Assembly: GCA_944376695.1 (NCBI GenBank)
Contig: CALWDM010000009.1
Span: 1 to 54,386, forward strand
Source: an uncultured Mediterraneibacter sp.
GTDB taxonomy: Bacteria; Bacillota; Clostridia; Lachnospirales; Lachnospiraceae
Length of the DNA: 54,386 nucleotides
Direction of reading: 5' to 3'
In this document: piece after piece, positions 35,203 through 43,532 of the stretch
How positions within the stretch are numbered: position 1 is the first letter of the stretch
Layout: every line of letters starts with the position of its first letter
Made by a program: the position numbers and the translations under genes
Notes under the pieces: generated by a model
Seen by the model: the letters and a program-made list of their open reading frames with translations, nothing else
The model's database searches: none
Told to the model about the DNA's origin: nothing

Positions 35203-36075
35203 ATGGGACTGGGGCTGAAATATAAAGATGAGAGGCACGTTTTTGACGAGGTGTGCGGTGAGACGCCATACCTGAAATATCCGATGTTTGAGAACACGGG
35301 AATCGTAAGACATGGCTTTTCCACCCGGCTGGGCGGCGTCAGTGAGGGATGCTATGCGTCCCTGAACTTAAGCTTTGACCGCGGGGACAGGGAAGCGGCT
35401 GTCAGGGAGAATTTCCGGCGGATCGGGGAAGCTATCGGCGTACGCTGTGAGGACATGGTGCTCTCACAGCAGACTCATACTGCGAATGTGAGGGTGGTTA
35501 CAGAGTCTGACAGAGGAAAAGGCATTGTAAGAGAAAGGGATTACACGGATGTGGACGGCCTGATCACGGATGTGCCGGGGATCTGCCTTGTGACTTCGTA
35601 TGCGGACTGTGTGCCGTTATATTTTGTGGATCCGGTGAAAAAGGTGATTGGCCTGAGCCATTCCGGCTGGCGGGGAACGGTGGGAAAGATCGGGAAGAAG
35701 ACCGTTGAGCTTATGGCAGAAAGGTTCGGCTCTGATCCCGGGGATCTCCTCGCGGCAGTGGGGCCGTCTGTGTGTATGGACTGCTATGAGGTGAGCGGGG
35801 AGGTGATCGGCAGGGTGAAGGAGGCTTTTGCGGAACAGTTCTGGGATCAGCTCTTTTACAGAAAGACTGACGGGAAGTATCAGCTTGATCTCTGGAAGGC
35901 GAATAAGCTGATTTTCAGGGAAGCAGGGATTCCCGAGGAACATATCGCGGTGACAAATGTATGTACTCACTGCAACAGTGATATCCTGTATTCTCACCGC
36001 GCGGCGGGGGATAAGCGGGGGAACCTGTGTGCATTCCTGGCGTTGAAACAGATGACGGGAGGAGGATCAGAATGA
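35203..36075 (+). CDS. pgeF: Multicopper-oxidase-like laccase domain protein PgeF (YfiH/YlmD)
   Basis: A 290-residue protein of the Cu-oxidase_4 family. Members act as purine nucleoside phosphorylase or peptidoglycan editing factor; which role applies is not decided here. Motifs are GFSTRLGGVSEG, QQTHTANV, TSYADCVPLYF, GLSHSGWRGTVG (the metal/catalytic block) and VGPSVCMDCYEV. ATG 35203 has GGGGTGA before it; an earlier in-frame ATG at 35182 overlaps yraN. It overlaps mscS by 4 bp (ATGA). Confidence 0.93.
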   Translation: MGLGLKYKDERHVFDEVCGETPYLKYPMFENTGIVRHGFSTRLGGVSEGCYASLNLSFDRGDREAAVRENFRRIGEAIGVRCEDMVLSQQTHTANVRVVTESDRGKGIVRERDYTDVDGLITDVPGICLVTSYADCVPLYFVDPVKKVIGLSHSGWRGTVGKIGKKTVELMAERFGSDPGDLLAAVGPSVCMDCYEVSGEVIGRVKEAFAEQFWDQLFYRKTDGKYQLDLWKANKLIFREAGIPEEHIAVTNVCTHCNSDILYSHRAAGDKRGNLCAFLALKQMTGGGSE

Positions 36076-37070
36076 TATCAGGGTACTTTCTATCCGCACT
36101 GGGGAAGCTGCCGTCGGTTCCCGGTGCGGGCGGGCTGTTTCAGACGGCTGCGCAGGGGACGGTTGATGTGACCGACAATTCTCTGCCGTCAGATGTCCGG
36201 GAATCTGTGCAGGAGGTGACGTCTGAGGCGTCCCGGGAGGTCAACCAGTTCGTGCAGTTTTTTGAGGATCATATCCCGGAACTTGTGTCGTTTGGCGTCC
36301 GGGTGCTGCTGGCGCTCGTTTTTTTCTTTATAGGCAGCAAGATCATCAAATGGATCCGGAAAATCGTGAGGAAATCCTTTGAACGGTCGAACGCAGACGC
36401 CGGGGTAAGGCAGTTTGTCGACTCCATGCTGAAATTCGGCCTGTATGCTCTTCTTCTGTTTACCATAGGGACAAAATTCGGGATCGAGTCTTCGTCTGTG
36501 GCAGCGCTGATCGCGTCCGCCGGCGTCGCGATCGGCCTGGCTGTACAGGGAAGCCTGTCCAATTTCGCAGGCGGGGTGCTGATTCTTCTGCTGAAGCCTT
36601 TCGCAGTGGGGGATTATATCGTTGTCACCCAGGAAGGAATCGAAGGGACAGTAAAAGAAATCCAGATATTTTATACAAAGCTTGCGACTGTGGACAATCA
36701 GACTGTGGTCGTGCCAAACAGCATCCTGACGAATAACAGCCTGACAAATGTGACGGCCCGGCCGGAGCGGAAGCTGGACCTGAAGGTGGGGATATCTTAC
36801 GACGCGGACCTCAGAAAAGCAAAAAGCCTGATCGAGGATATGCTCCTGCATGATGAGAGTGTCATACAGGATGAAGAGATCCGTGTATTTGTCGATTCGC
36901 TTGGCGACAGCGCGGTGACGATCGGCCTGAGGGCATGGGTAAAGACAGAAGAATACTGGGCGACAAGATGGAGGCTGATGGAAGAGATCAAGCTGACTTT
37001 TGACGCGGAAGGCATCGATATCCCGTATAATCAGCTCACAGTGCATGTGCGGGAAGAAGGAAAGCGATAG
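36072..37070 (+). CDS. mscS: Small-conductance mechanosensitive channel MscS family
   Basis: A 332-residue membrane protein. The N-terminal 60 residues are periplasmic-side or amphipathic, then come the transmembrane helices. The pore-lining helix is ASAGVAIGLAVQGSLSNFAGG, and the beta domain is PFAVGDYIVVTQEGIEGTVKEI. NQTVVVPNSIL and a C-terminal vestibule follow. It opens under membrane tension to release solutes. ATG 36072 has GGAGGA before it and couples to pgeF. Confidence 0.95.
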   Translation: MISGYFLSALGKLPSVPGAGGLFQTAAQGTVDVTDNSLPSDVRESVQEVTSEASREVNQFVQFFEDHIPELVSFGVRVLLALVFFFIGSKIIKWIRKIVRKSFERSNADAGVRQFVDSMLKFGLYALLLFTIGTKFGIESSSVAALIASAGVAIGLAVQGSLSNFAGGVLILLLKPFAVGDYIVVTQEGIEGTVKEIQIFYTKLATVDNQTVVVPNSILTNNSLTNVTARPERKLDLKVGISYDADLRKAKSLIEDMLLHDESVIQDEEIRVFVDSLGDSAVTIGLRAWVKTEEYWATRWRLMEEIKLTFDAEGIDIPYNQLTVHVREEGKR

Positions 37071-37125
37071 TATCCGATATGACCGGTGTCCAGAAAAGAA
37101 CGGCAAAATGAAAAAATGACAAAGT

Positions 37126-37165
37126 TAAAAAGCGCATCTCCATGAAAATGGACTGCGCTTTAAAA
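37126..37165 (-). terminator. Terminator of the tRNA-Thr transcript
   Basis: On the minus strand AAAGCGCA...CCATTTTCATGG...TGCGCTTT is followed by TTTTTAA. It also lies downstream of mscS in the other direction. Confidence 0.75.
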
Positions 37166-37171
37166 ATGGAA

Positions 37172-37244
37172 AGCCGGAAATCAGACTTGAACTGACGACC
37201 CCTTCATTACGAGTGAAGTGCTCTACCGACTGAGCTATTCCGGC
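37172..37244 (-). tRNA. tRNA-Thr (CGT anticodon)
   Basis: A 73-nt cloverleaf on the minus strand. The acceptor GCCGGAA/TTCCGGC has a U discriminator. The D arm is AGCTCAGTCGGTAGAGC. The anticodon stem-loop CTTCA-CTCGTAA-TGAAG has CGT in the loop, which reads ACG. The T arm is TCAGTTCAAGTCTGA. CCA is not encoded. Confidence 0.96.
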
Positions 37245-37274
37245 TTAAAACCGTCATTTCTGACGACCTTGCTT

Positions 37275-37303
37275 ATTATATCCTGTTTTCCGGGAAATTT
37301 CAA
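37275..37303 (-). promoter_or_regulatory. Promoter of the tRNA-Thr gene
   Basis: On the minus strand TTGAAA (37303-37298) and a perfect TATAAT (37280-37275) have a 17-bp spacer, 31 bp before the tRNA 5' end. Confidence 0.85.
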
Positions 37304-37335
37304 CTATTTTTTTATTTTCTTATATGCCTGTTATG

Positions 37336-37344
37336 TGCTATACT
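37336..37344 (+). promoter_or_regulatory. Extended -10 promoter for the thioesterase gene
   Basis: TGC-TATACT (TGn plus TATACT at 37339-37344) is an extended -10. No clear -35 is seen at 17 bp, which extended -10 promoters tolerate. Confidence 0.5.
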
Positions 37345-37405
37345 ATTTTCGGTGTATCAATGCCGGCACAGACCGGTACTGTATTAATGTCAGGAGGCAG
37401 ATAGC

Positions 37406-37801
37406 ATGAAACCATCAGAAGAAACGGTCCGGATTTTTATGAAAGACCGTTTTGCCACAGAGAATGGAGCGGTGATCGAAGAAGTGGACGACCACTATGC
37501 GAAGTGCAGCCTGAAGATTGAAGACCGGCACAGGAACGCAATGGGGGCAGTCATGGGAGGCGTCTATTTTACGCTGGCGGATTTCGCCCTGGCTGTGGCG
37601 GGCAACTGGCAGGAAATGGGGAGTGTTTCTCTTAATTCGGAAATTGCTTATCTCACCGCTGCAAAAGGTGAAAAGCTGACAGCAGAGGCAGTCTGTATTA
37701 AAAATGGCAGGACGACGGGATATTATAAGATCGATGTCAGAGATGAGTACGGGAATCTTGCGGCAGCTGTGACAGCTACCACATTCCGTGTTTCTAAATA
37801 G
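37406..37801 (+). CDS. PaaI-type hotdog-fold thioesterase
   Basis: A 131-residue protein with the hotdog core. RHRNAMGAVMGGVYFTLADFALAVA carries the GG/F-D pattern of PaaI thioesterases, with the catalytic Asp/Asn region in it. SLNSEIAYLTAAKGEKLTAEA follows. It hydrolyses acyl-CoA or aryl-CoA esters; the substrate is not determined. AGGAGG precedes the ATG. It lies 20 bp before the DUF362 gene. Confidence 0.88.
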   Translation: MKPSEETVRIFMKDRFATENGAVIEEVDDHYAKCSLKIEDRHRNAMGAVMGGVYFTLADFALAVAGNWQEMGSVSLNSEIAYLTAAKGEKLTAEAVCIKNGRTTGYYKIDVRDEYGNLAAAVTATTFRVSK

Positions 37802-37821
37802 GATTGGAGGAAGAATGATTT

Positions 37822-38943
37822 ATGAAATCGAAAGTTTATTTTACAGATATGAGGGCTCTTCCGGGCACGAATCTGCCGGATAAGCTGAAAAAACTTATCA
37901 GAAAAGCAGGCATTGGAGAGATTGATTTTAATAAAAAGATCACGGCCATAAAGCTCCATTTCGGCGAGCCGGGCAACCTGTCCTTCCTTCGCCCGAACTA
38001 TGCGAAGGCTGTGGCTGATGTAGTAAAAGAGCTGGGCGGGCGCCCTTTCCTGACGGATTGCAATACACTTTACGTCGGCAGACGGAAAGACACGCTGGAG
38101 CATCTGAGCTCTGCTTATGAAAACGGATTCAGTTTTCTTTCCACGGGATGCCATATCATCATTGGGGATGGCCTGAAGGGCACGGACGATGTAAGCGTGC
38201 CGGTAAAAGGCGGGGAACTGATAAAAGAGGCGAAGATCGGGCGGGCAGTCATAGATGCGGATGCGTTTATCAGCCTGAGCCATTTTAAGGGACATGAGCT
38301 GACCGGGTTCGGAGGATGCTTTAAAAATATCGGAATGGGCTGCGCGAGCCGCGCGGGAAAGATGGAACAGCACAACAGCGGAAAACCGTCTGTGGACCAG
38401 TCGGCGTGCGTGGGGTGCCGCGCCTGTTCAAAAAACTGTGCTCACGGCGCGATCTCATTCCCGGAGAAAAAGGCTTATATTGACCATGCCAAATGCGTCG
38501 GCTGCGGACGCTGCATTGGGGCGTGTAATTTTGACTCGATTTATAATGAAAACCCCTCTGCTGTGAAAGACCTGGATATGAAGATGGCAGAGTACACGAA
38601 AGCAGTCGTGGACGGCCGCCCTGCTTTCCACATAAATTTGGTCATCGACGTGTCGCCTTACTGTGACTGCCATCCGGAGAATGATGTGCCTATCCTGCCG
38701 GATATCGGGATGTTCGCGAGCTTTGATCCGGTGGCGCTGGACCAGGCCTGCGCGGACGCGTGCAATGCACAGCAGCCAGTACGGGGAAGCATCCTGGATG
38801 AACATATGCATGAGGAAGGGTTCTGCAATCACCATGACCATTTCACAAATACAACGCCGGAGAGCGAGTGGGAAACATGTCTCGCACACGCAGAAAAGAT
38901 CGGGCTCGGGAGCAGAGAGTACGAATTAGTGGAAGTGAAATGA
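37822..38943 (+). CDS. DUF362 domain protein with two [4Fe-4S] clusters
   Basis: A 373-residue protein with an N-terminal DUF362 domain (HFGEPGNLSFLRPNYAKAV, then FKGHELTGFGGCFKNIGMG). A bacterial ferredoxin segment follows, with CVGCRACSKNC from Cys196 and CVGCGRCIGAC from Cys225. The family is a redox protein of uncertain role. The DUF362 part resembles the LarA-like fold only loosely to my eye. It is probably cotranscribed with the thioesterase gene. Ser/Thr and His-rich C-terminal residues (GFCNHHDHF) may add metal binding. Confidence 0.88.
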   Translation: MKSKVYFTDMRALPGTNLPDKLKKLIRKAGIGEIDFNKKITAIKLHFGEPGNLSFLRPNYAKAVADVVKELGGRPFLTDCNTLYVGRRKDTLEHLSSAYENGFSFLSTGCHIIIGDGLKGTDDVSVPVKGGELIKEAKIGRAVIDADAFISLSHFKGHELTGFGGCFKNIGMGCASRAGKMEQHNSGKPSVDQSACVGCRACSKNCAHGAISFPEKKAYIDHAKCVGCGRCIGACNFDSIYNENPSAVKDLDMKMAEYTKAVVDGRPAFHINLVIDVSPYCDCHPENDVPILPDIGMFASFDPVALDQACADACNAQQPVRGSILDEHMHEEGFCNHHDHFTNTTPESEWETCLAHAEKIGLGSREYELVEVK

Positions 38944-38960
38944 GAGAATAAAAAATGCAA

Positions 38961-38994
38961 GGGGTCAGACCCCTTTTAAGAGGGGTCTGACCCC
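38961..38994. repeat. 34-bp palindrome of the GGGGTCAGACCCC type, copy 2
   Basis: The same element as at 23265 with a TTTTAAGA centre; one base breaks perfect symmetry. It lies 17 bp after the DUF362 stop and 38 bp before the SNF transporter start. There it could act as a hairpin in the transcript and possibly as a terminator-like structure, but it lacks a T-run. Confidence 0.85.
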
Positions 38995-39032
38995 ATTGGG
39001 GAGAATATTCAGAAAAAAGAGAGGAAAGTGCG

Positions 39033-40403
39033 ATGAAGAGAGAAAAATTTGGCACCCGGCTGGGATTTATTCTGATTTCAGCGGGGTGTGCCATTGGTCT
39101 GGGAAATGTGTGGCGTTTCCCGTACATTACCGGGCAGTATGGCGGGGCGGCTTTTGTGCTGATTTATCTGGCCTGTCTGGTCATGCTGGGGCTCCCGATC
39201 ATGGTCATGGAGTTTTCTGTGGGACGGGGCGCGGGCTGCAGTATTGCCAGAGCTTTTGACAAGCTGGAACCACTGGGTACAAAATGGCACTGGTACAAAT
39301 GGTTTGGGATAGCGGGAAATTATCTTCTGATGATGTTTTACACAACGATCGGAGGATGGCTTTTGATCTATCTTGGCAAGATGGCAGCAGGCAGTTTTGA
39401 GGGAATGGACGCATCCCAGATCGAGGGGGAATTTGGCAGTCTGATGGGGCAGCCGGTCCTCATGACTGTATTCATGGTGATCGTTGTGGTCCTGTGTTTT
39501 GGAATTGTTAATCTGGGACTCCAGAAAGGGGTAGAGGGGATCACCAAAGTAATGATGGTGCTCCTGCTTGTCCTGCTGATCGTACTTGCAGTCCGTTCGA
39601 TTCTGCTCCCGGGAGCAGGCGCAGGTCTGGAGTTTTATCTTCTGCCGGATTTCGGGAAGATGAAAGAGGCAGGAATCCTGGAAGTCATATCCGCTGCCAT
39701 GAACCAGTCTTTCTTCACTTTAAGTCTGGGAATCGGAGCTATGGCGATCTTTGGGAGCTATATTGATAAGAAGAGGAGACTGGCAGGGGAAGCTGTCGCA
39801 ATCACTGTCCTCGATACGAGTGTTGCGTTGATTTCGGGCCTGATCATTTTTCCGGCAAGCTTTGCTTTTGGGGTAAACCCGGACAGCGGTCCGAATCTGA
39901 TCTTTATCACTCTGCCGAATATTTTTAATTCCATGGCAGGCGGAAGACTCTGGGGCGCGATCTTTTTCCTCTGTATGTTCTTTGCCTCAGCGTCAACAAT
40001 CATCGCTGTGTTTGAGAACATCATTGCATTTGGCATGGATCTGACAGGATGCTCGAGGCGAAAGGCAGTGGCGATCAACCTTGTGGCGATCATCCTTCTG
40101 TCCATGCCATGCGTGCTCGGTTACAATGTCCTGAGCGGGTTCGCACCGTTCGGAGAAGGAACAGCAATCCTCGACCTGGAGGACTTTATCGTAAGCAACA
40201 ACCTTCTGCCGCTCGGAAGCCTTGTATATGTGCTCTTCTGTACAACCCGCTACGGCTGGGGCTGGAAAAACTTCCTCGCCGAAGCCAACTCCGGAGAAGG
40301 CCCGAAATTTCCAAAATGGGTAAGATTATACGTAACATTCATAGTCCCGCTCATCGTCATATTCCTCTTCATACAAGGATACTGGAGCAAATTTGCAGGC
40401 TAG
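39033..40403 (+). CDS. Neurotransmitter:sodium symporter family (SNF) transporter
   Basis: A 456-residue 12-helix transporter with the LeuT fold. The first helix, FILISAGCAIGLGNVWRFPYITGQYGGAAF, carries the unwound GLGN site that binds Na+ and substrate. GYWSKF at the end is typical of bacterial homologues. The substrate, most often an amino acid such as tryptophan or tyrosine in bacteria, is not shown by the sequence. AGGAAAG precedes the ATG. Confidence 0.93.
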   Translation: MKREKFGTRLGFILISAGCAIGLGNVWRFPYITGQYGGAAFVLIYLACLVMLGLPIMVMEFSVGRGAGCSIARAFDKLEPLGTKWHWYKWFGIAGNYLLMMFYTTIGGWLLIYLGKMAAGSFEGMDASQIEGEFGSLMGQPVLMTVFMVIVVVLCFGIVNLGLQKGVEGITKVMMVLLLVLLIVLAVRSILLPGAGAGLEFYLLPDFGKMKEAGILEVISAAMNQSFFTLSLGIGAMAIFGSYIDKKRRLAGEAVAITVLDTSVALISGLIIFPASFAFGVNPDSGPNLIFITLPNIFNSMAGGRLWGAIFFLCMFFASASTIIAVFENIIAFGMDLTGCSRRKAVAINLVAIILLSMPCVLGYNVLSGFAPFGEGTAILDLEDFIVSNNLLPLGSLVYVLFCTTRYGWGWKNFLAEANSGEGPKFPKWVRLYVTFIVPLIVIFLFIQGYWSKFAG

Positions 40404-40416
40404 GCTCAAGCCATGC

Positions 40417-40481
40417 GCAAGAAGAAAAGAAGAGGACCTCATCGTGCTCGCACGAATGAGGTCCTCTTCTTTTCTTCTTGC
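40417..40481 (+). terminator. Very long perfect hairpin after the SNF gene
   Basis: A perfect 26-bp stem (40417-40442 with 40456-40481) extends by four more pairs (CGTG/CACG, with one bulged A) to a CTCG loop. The arm starts GCAAGAAGAAAAGAAGAGG. Its T-rich side (TTCTTTTCTTCTT) is purine/pyrimidine-biased. A single-strand terminator is likely, but its length is unusual. It reads equally on the opposite strand. Confidence 0.7.
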
Positions 40482-40488
40482 ATAGGGC

Positions 40489-40610
40489 GCAGCCCGTGAG
40501 CGAGATGAAGCGGAGCGGAATCGAGCTGCATGGCGTGAGCCGGACGGCGGGAAGAGCAGCCCGTGAGCGAGATGAAGCGGAGCGGAATCGAGCTGCATGG
40601 CATGAGCCGG
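40489..40610. repeat. Direct repeat, two 55-bp copies 67 bp apart
   Basis: The unit GCAGCCCGTGAGCGAGATG... (55 bp) at 40489-40543 recurs at 40556-40610 with one mismatch. It sits right after the long hairpin and before the MerR operon promoter. No open frame is convincing. Confidence 0.85.
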
Positions 40611-40676
40611 CCGGGAGAGGAGCGCAGCCTGATGGCTGAACTGATTGTGATTTTTCCTGGAAAACCCGAAAAACAC

Positions 40677-40707
40677 TTGACTGTATACCAGTTATATACC
40701 TTAAGAT
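40677..40707 (+). promoter_or_regulatory. MerR-type promoter with 19-bp spacer
   Basis: TTGACT (40677-40682) and TAAGAT (40702-40707) are separated by 19 bp. The spacer holds GTATACCAGTTATATAC, with an inverted GTATA/TATAC pair. MerR-family regulators work on such over-long spacers, and the first gene downstream encodes a MerR domain. The start codon is 110 bp further on. Confidence 0.7.
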
Positions 40708-40816
40708 ATCCCCATATTCAGGCAGGGTGTTGCCCCGCCTGGAAGCAAGAAGAAATACCATAGTTTCTTTCTTTAATGCGCATGCCAGGTAATACAAATG
40801 TAAGGGAGGTGCAGGC

Positions 40817-42841
40817 TTGAATACAAAGCAAGTAGAAGAGCTGACAGGGATGTCCCGGCAGAACATCCGTTATTATGAACGGATGGGGCTTCTCGAGCCG
40901 GCGAGGGAAGACGGGAATGCCTACCGGGATTATTCAGAAGAAGATGTCAGGAGACTGAAACTGATCAAGATGCTCAGGATGCTCGACATGTCTCTGAAAG
41001 ATATAGATGATATAATAAACGGAAATGTTTCTTTGAAGTCTTCTGTAAAACACCAGAGAGAAAATCTGCAGACCCATCAGAAACAGCTCCAGGCGGCGAT
41101 CGATGTCTGCGCCAGTATAGGCAGGGAAAAAGGCGAGGACCTGGATGTAGACACCTATCTGAGGCGCATGGAGGACATGGAGCGCAGCGGCGGTGTCTTC
41201 GCCCGGTTTGTGGATGACTATAAGCAGATAGTCCAGGACGAAGAAGAACGCAAATTTTCTTTTTATGCAGACTTCCCGGTAAACACTCCGGCGATGCTTG
41301 AAAAGGCGCTCCGTGAATATGCCTCAGAGCGGGAGCTCCGGTTCCATATGGAAAAAAGAGGGAAATATCCGGAATTCAGGCTTGGGGACCACACATACAC
41401 CGCTGTCAGGCTGCTGGAAAAGAAAAAAGGAAACAAAGAGGATCCAGCGGTACGCGTTATCTGTGAGCGGAAGGAGAAGGCCACGGGCGGCAGGGACATG
41501 AAGATCCCGGCTAAGAGGCGAAGGATGCTCCGGGGGATCCATATCCTGGCGACCAATATACGCAGGCACAGAAACAGGACGCTGCTGAACCTTGTACTCA
41601 GTGCGCTGGCGGTCACAGTGCTGTCATTTTATCTGGGAAATATCCGAAGCACAGAGCAGATACTGGAAAACGCACCGGAATCTTATGAGATCACAGGGGA
41701 AATCTGGAACGTGTGCGGCGAGTCAGACCATGGATTATTTATCTCCCATCAGGTGCTGGAAGATCTGTACAGATCAGAACGGATCGGCGATATCGCGGAA
41801 AGTGCCGAGCTGATGGGGAATCTGTCTGATGGGATGGATCTGTCCGGCGGGATGGATCTATCCGGTGGGACGGATCTGCCCGATGGCGAAACACAGGCTG
41901 GCAGCTCATCGGCTGAGGGCGGTGGAGTGCCGGATACGGTATCCCTGCTGGGGATCAACAGGACAGAGTGCGTCCGGGGATTGTCGGAGGAAGATATTAC
42001 GTGGGAGAGCGGACAAGACAAAACCGGAGAAGAGTGGGAAGGATTCCTGAAAAGCAGTTCTGACTGTATCCTGAGTGAGGCGTTTGCGGAAAAAACAGGG
42101 CTGTCTGCGGGCGATACGGCAGAGTTCAGCCTGGCGCGTTACTCACAGGGGCTGGCAGGAGTGACCCTGGAGAGACAGGAGCTTGCGCCGGAAGAATTCC
42201 ACATTGCGGGCATTTATAAGGAAGATCCCGACAGGGAAGAGGAAAATCCGGATATCCTGCTCCCTCTGGACGCGGTGAAGGCAATCTATGAGAAAAATGA
42301 CATTGTCTATTTTGCGTCCGCGCTTTCTTTCCGGGTGACAAAGCCCATGGAGCTCAATGAAGTCAAAGAGGAGCTGAAGGATGCGGGACTGAAAGAGATC
42401 ATATACGGGTCGCCCAGGTCCTACGCCGGGATCGGACTGAAGCTGACGGATACAGAATTTATCCATTCCACGGAGAGTGCGGACCGCAGCCTGGCGCTGC
42501 TGGAGAGTTTCCTGCCATTTATGTTCGTCATCATAGCGGCAGCGGGGTATATCATCCCAAGTCTTTTGTTCCAGAACAGGCGGGAGGAATATGCGGTCAT
42601 GCGCGCTCTGGGCACGGGGAGATGCTTCTGCAGCCTGCTGTTCTATATTGAGCACATCATACCCGCGGCAGCGGGGGCACTGGCCGGAGCGGCAGCTGGG
42701 ATAGTACTGGGAGCTGTGGATCCTGTGAGCGGGGCAGTTGTCTGGGGACTCTACCTGGTATTTTATATGCTTGGTGCCGGGGCGGCGATGTGGCGGTTTG
42801 GAAGATTCAGTATTGCGGCTGTGTTGTCACACAGAGATTGA
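40817..42841 (+). CDS. MerR DNA-binding domain fused to FtsX/MacB-type ABC permease
   Basis: A 674-residue fusion in one uninterrupted frame. Residues 1-75 are a MerR winged helix-turn-helix (TKQVEELTGMSRQNIRYYERMGLLEP). Residues 76-245 are a helical linker domain with FARFVDDYKQIVQDEEERKFSF, known from some Firmicute MerR proteins. TM1 lies near 256-277. A large extracytoplasmic domain (280-560) contains an 18-nt tandem repeat, and three helices (about 565-587, 605-634, 640-660) form an FtsX-like end. The N-terminus of FtsX permeases is cytoplasmic, so the DNA-binding part is placed correctly. The start is TTG 40817 after GGGAGGTGCAGG. Next in the operon are an ABC ATPase and a second permease. 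Confidence 0.85.
   Translation: MNTKQVEELTGMSRQNIRYYERMGLLEPAREDGNAYRDYSEEDVRRLKLIKMLRMLDMSLKDIDDIINGNVSLKSSVKHQRENLQTHQKQLQAAIDVCASIGREKGEDLDVDTYLRRMEDMERSGGVFARFVDDYKQIVQDEEERKFSFYADFPVNTPAMLEKALREYASERELRFHMEKRGKYPEFRLGDHTYTAVRLLEKKKGNKEDPAVRVICERKEKATGGRDMKIPAKRRRMLRGIHILATNIRRHRNRTLLNLVLSALAVTVLSFYLGNIRSTEQILENAPESYEITGEIWNVCGESDHGLFISHQVLEDLYRSERIGDIAESAELMGNLSDGMDLSGGMDLSGGTDLPDGETQAGSSSAEGGGVPDTVSLLGINRTECVRGLSEEDITWESGQDKTGEEWEGFLKSSSDCILSEAFAEKTGLSAGDTAEFSLARYSQGLAGVTLERQELAPEEFHIAGIYKEDPDREEENPDILLPLDAVKAIYEKNDIVYFASALSFRVTKPMELNEVKEELKDAGLKEIIYGSPRSYAGIGLKLTDTEFIHSTESADRSLALLESFLPFMFVIIAAAGYIIPSLLFQNRREEYAVMRALGTGRCFCSLLFYIEHIIPAAAGALAGAAAGIVLGAVDPVSGAVVWGLYLVFYMLGAGAAMWRFGRFSIAAVLSHRD
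41825..41887 (+). repeat. 18-nt coding tandem repeat in the fusion permease
   Basis: Three and a half copies of an 18-nt unit encode SDGMDL, SGGMDL, SGGTDL and PDG (residues 337-357). This lies in the extracytoplasmic domain, where length variation would be tolerated. The frame is kept. Confidence 0.85.
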
Positions 42842-42850
42842 GAGGTAGAT

Positions 42851-43522
42851 ATGGAACGGATCAAAGTAGAATCAGTGAGTTATTCTTATCAGAATAAATA
42901 TCAGACCGTGGAAGCAGTCAGGGATGTCACCTGTTCATTTGAGACAGGCAGGCTGTATGTGATCACAGGGGAGTCGGGAAGCGGCAAGAGCACGTTCCTG
43001 TCCCTGCTGGCAGGGCTGGACTGCCCGGGCAGCGGGAGGATCCTTGTGGACGGTGATGATATAAGCCATACAGACAGGGATGCATACCGAAGGGAAAAAG
43101 TGGCTGTGATCTACCAGGCTTTTCATCTCTTCCCCCTGCTCACTGCCCTGGAAAATGTCATGTATCCTCTGGAGATACGGGGAATGCCGGGAAAAGAAGC
43201 GAGGCGGCAGGCAGAGGCCTGTCTGGAGGAGGCCGGGGTCAGCAGGAAGTTATTCGGCCAGTATCCGAAGATGATGAGCGGAGGAGAGCAGCAGAGGACC
43301 GCAGTGGCGCGCGCGATCGCATCCGGCGGGAAGATCCTGCTGGCGGACGAGCCTACCGGCAGCCTGGATTCGGAAAATGAGGAAAAGATCGTGGATCTCC
43401 TCTTGTCTCTGGCGTATGAGCGGGATTATACAGTCATCATGGTCACGCACAACAGGGAGATCGCGGAGAGGGCGGATGTGCGTCTGGTCATGAAGGACGG
43501 AAGGATGACAATGGAACAGTGA
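42851..43522 (+). CDS. ABC transporter ATP-binding protein (LolD/MacB/BceA type)
   Basis: A 223-residue ATPase. Walker A is GESGSGKST (40-48), the Q-loop region is IYQAFHLFPLLTALENV, the signature is MSGGEQQRTAVARA, and Walker B is LLADEPTGSLDSE, followed by the H-loop. This subtype partners with FtsX-like permeases that use mechanotransmission rather than ordinary import. It lies 9 bp after the MerR-permease gene and shares a ribosome region with the following permease. Confidence 0.95.
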   Translation: MERIKVESVSYSYQNKYQTVEAVRDVTCSFETGRLYVITGESGSGKSTFLSLLAGLDCPGSGRILVDGDDISHTDRDAYRREKVAVIYQAFHLFPLLTALENVMYPLEIRGMPGKEARRQAEACLEEAGVSRKLFGQYPKMMSGGEQQRTAVARAIASGGKILLADEPTGSLDSENEEKIVDLLLSLAYERDYTVIMVTHNREIAERADVRLVMKDGRMTMEQ

Positions 43523-43532
43523 GGTGTTGAGG

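Noticed and set aside
38961-38994. Palindrome as a normal rho-independent terminator for the DUF362 gene
   Set aside because: The stem is strong but no T-run follows; it belongs to the dispersed palindrome family.
40404-40816. Short open frames in the repeat region after the SNF gene
   Set aside because: They arise from the 55-bp direct repeat and the long hairpin; no ribosome site or conserved motif.
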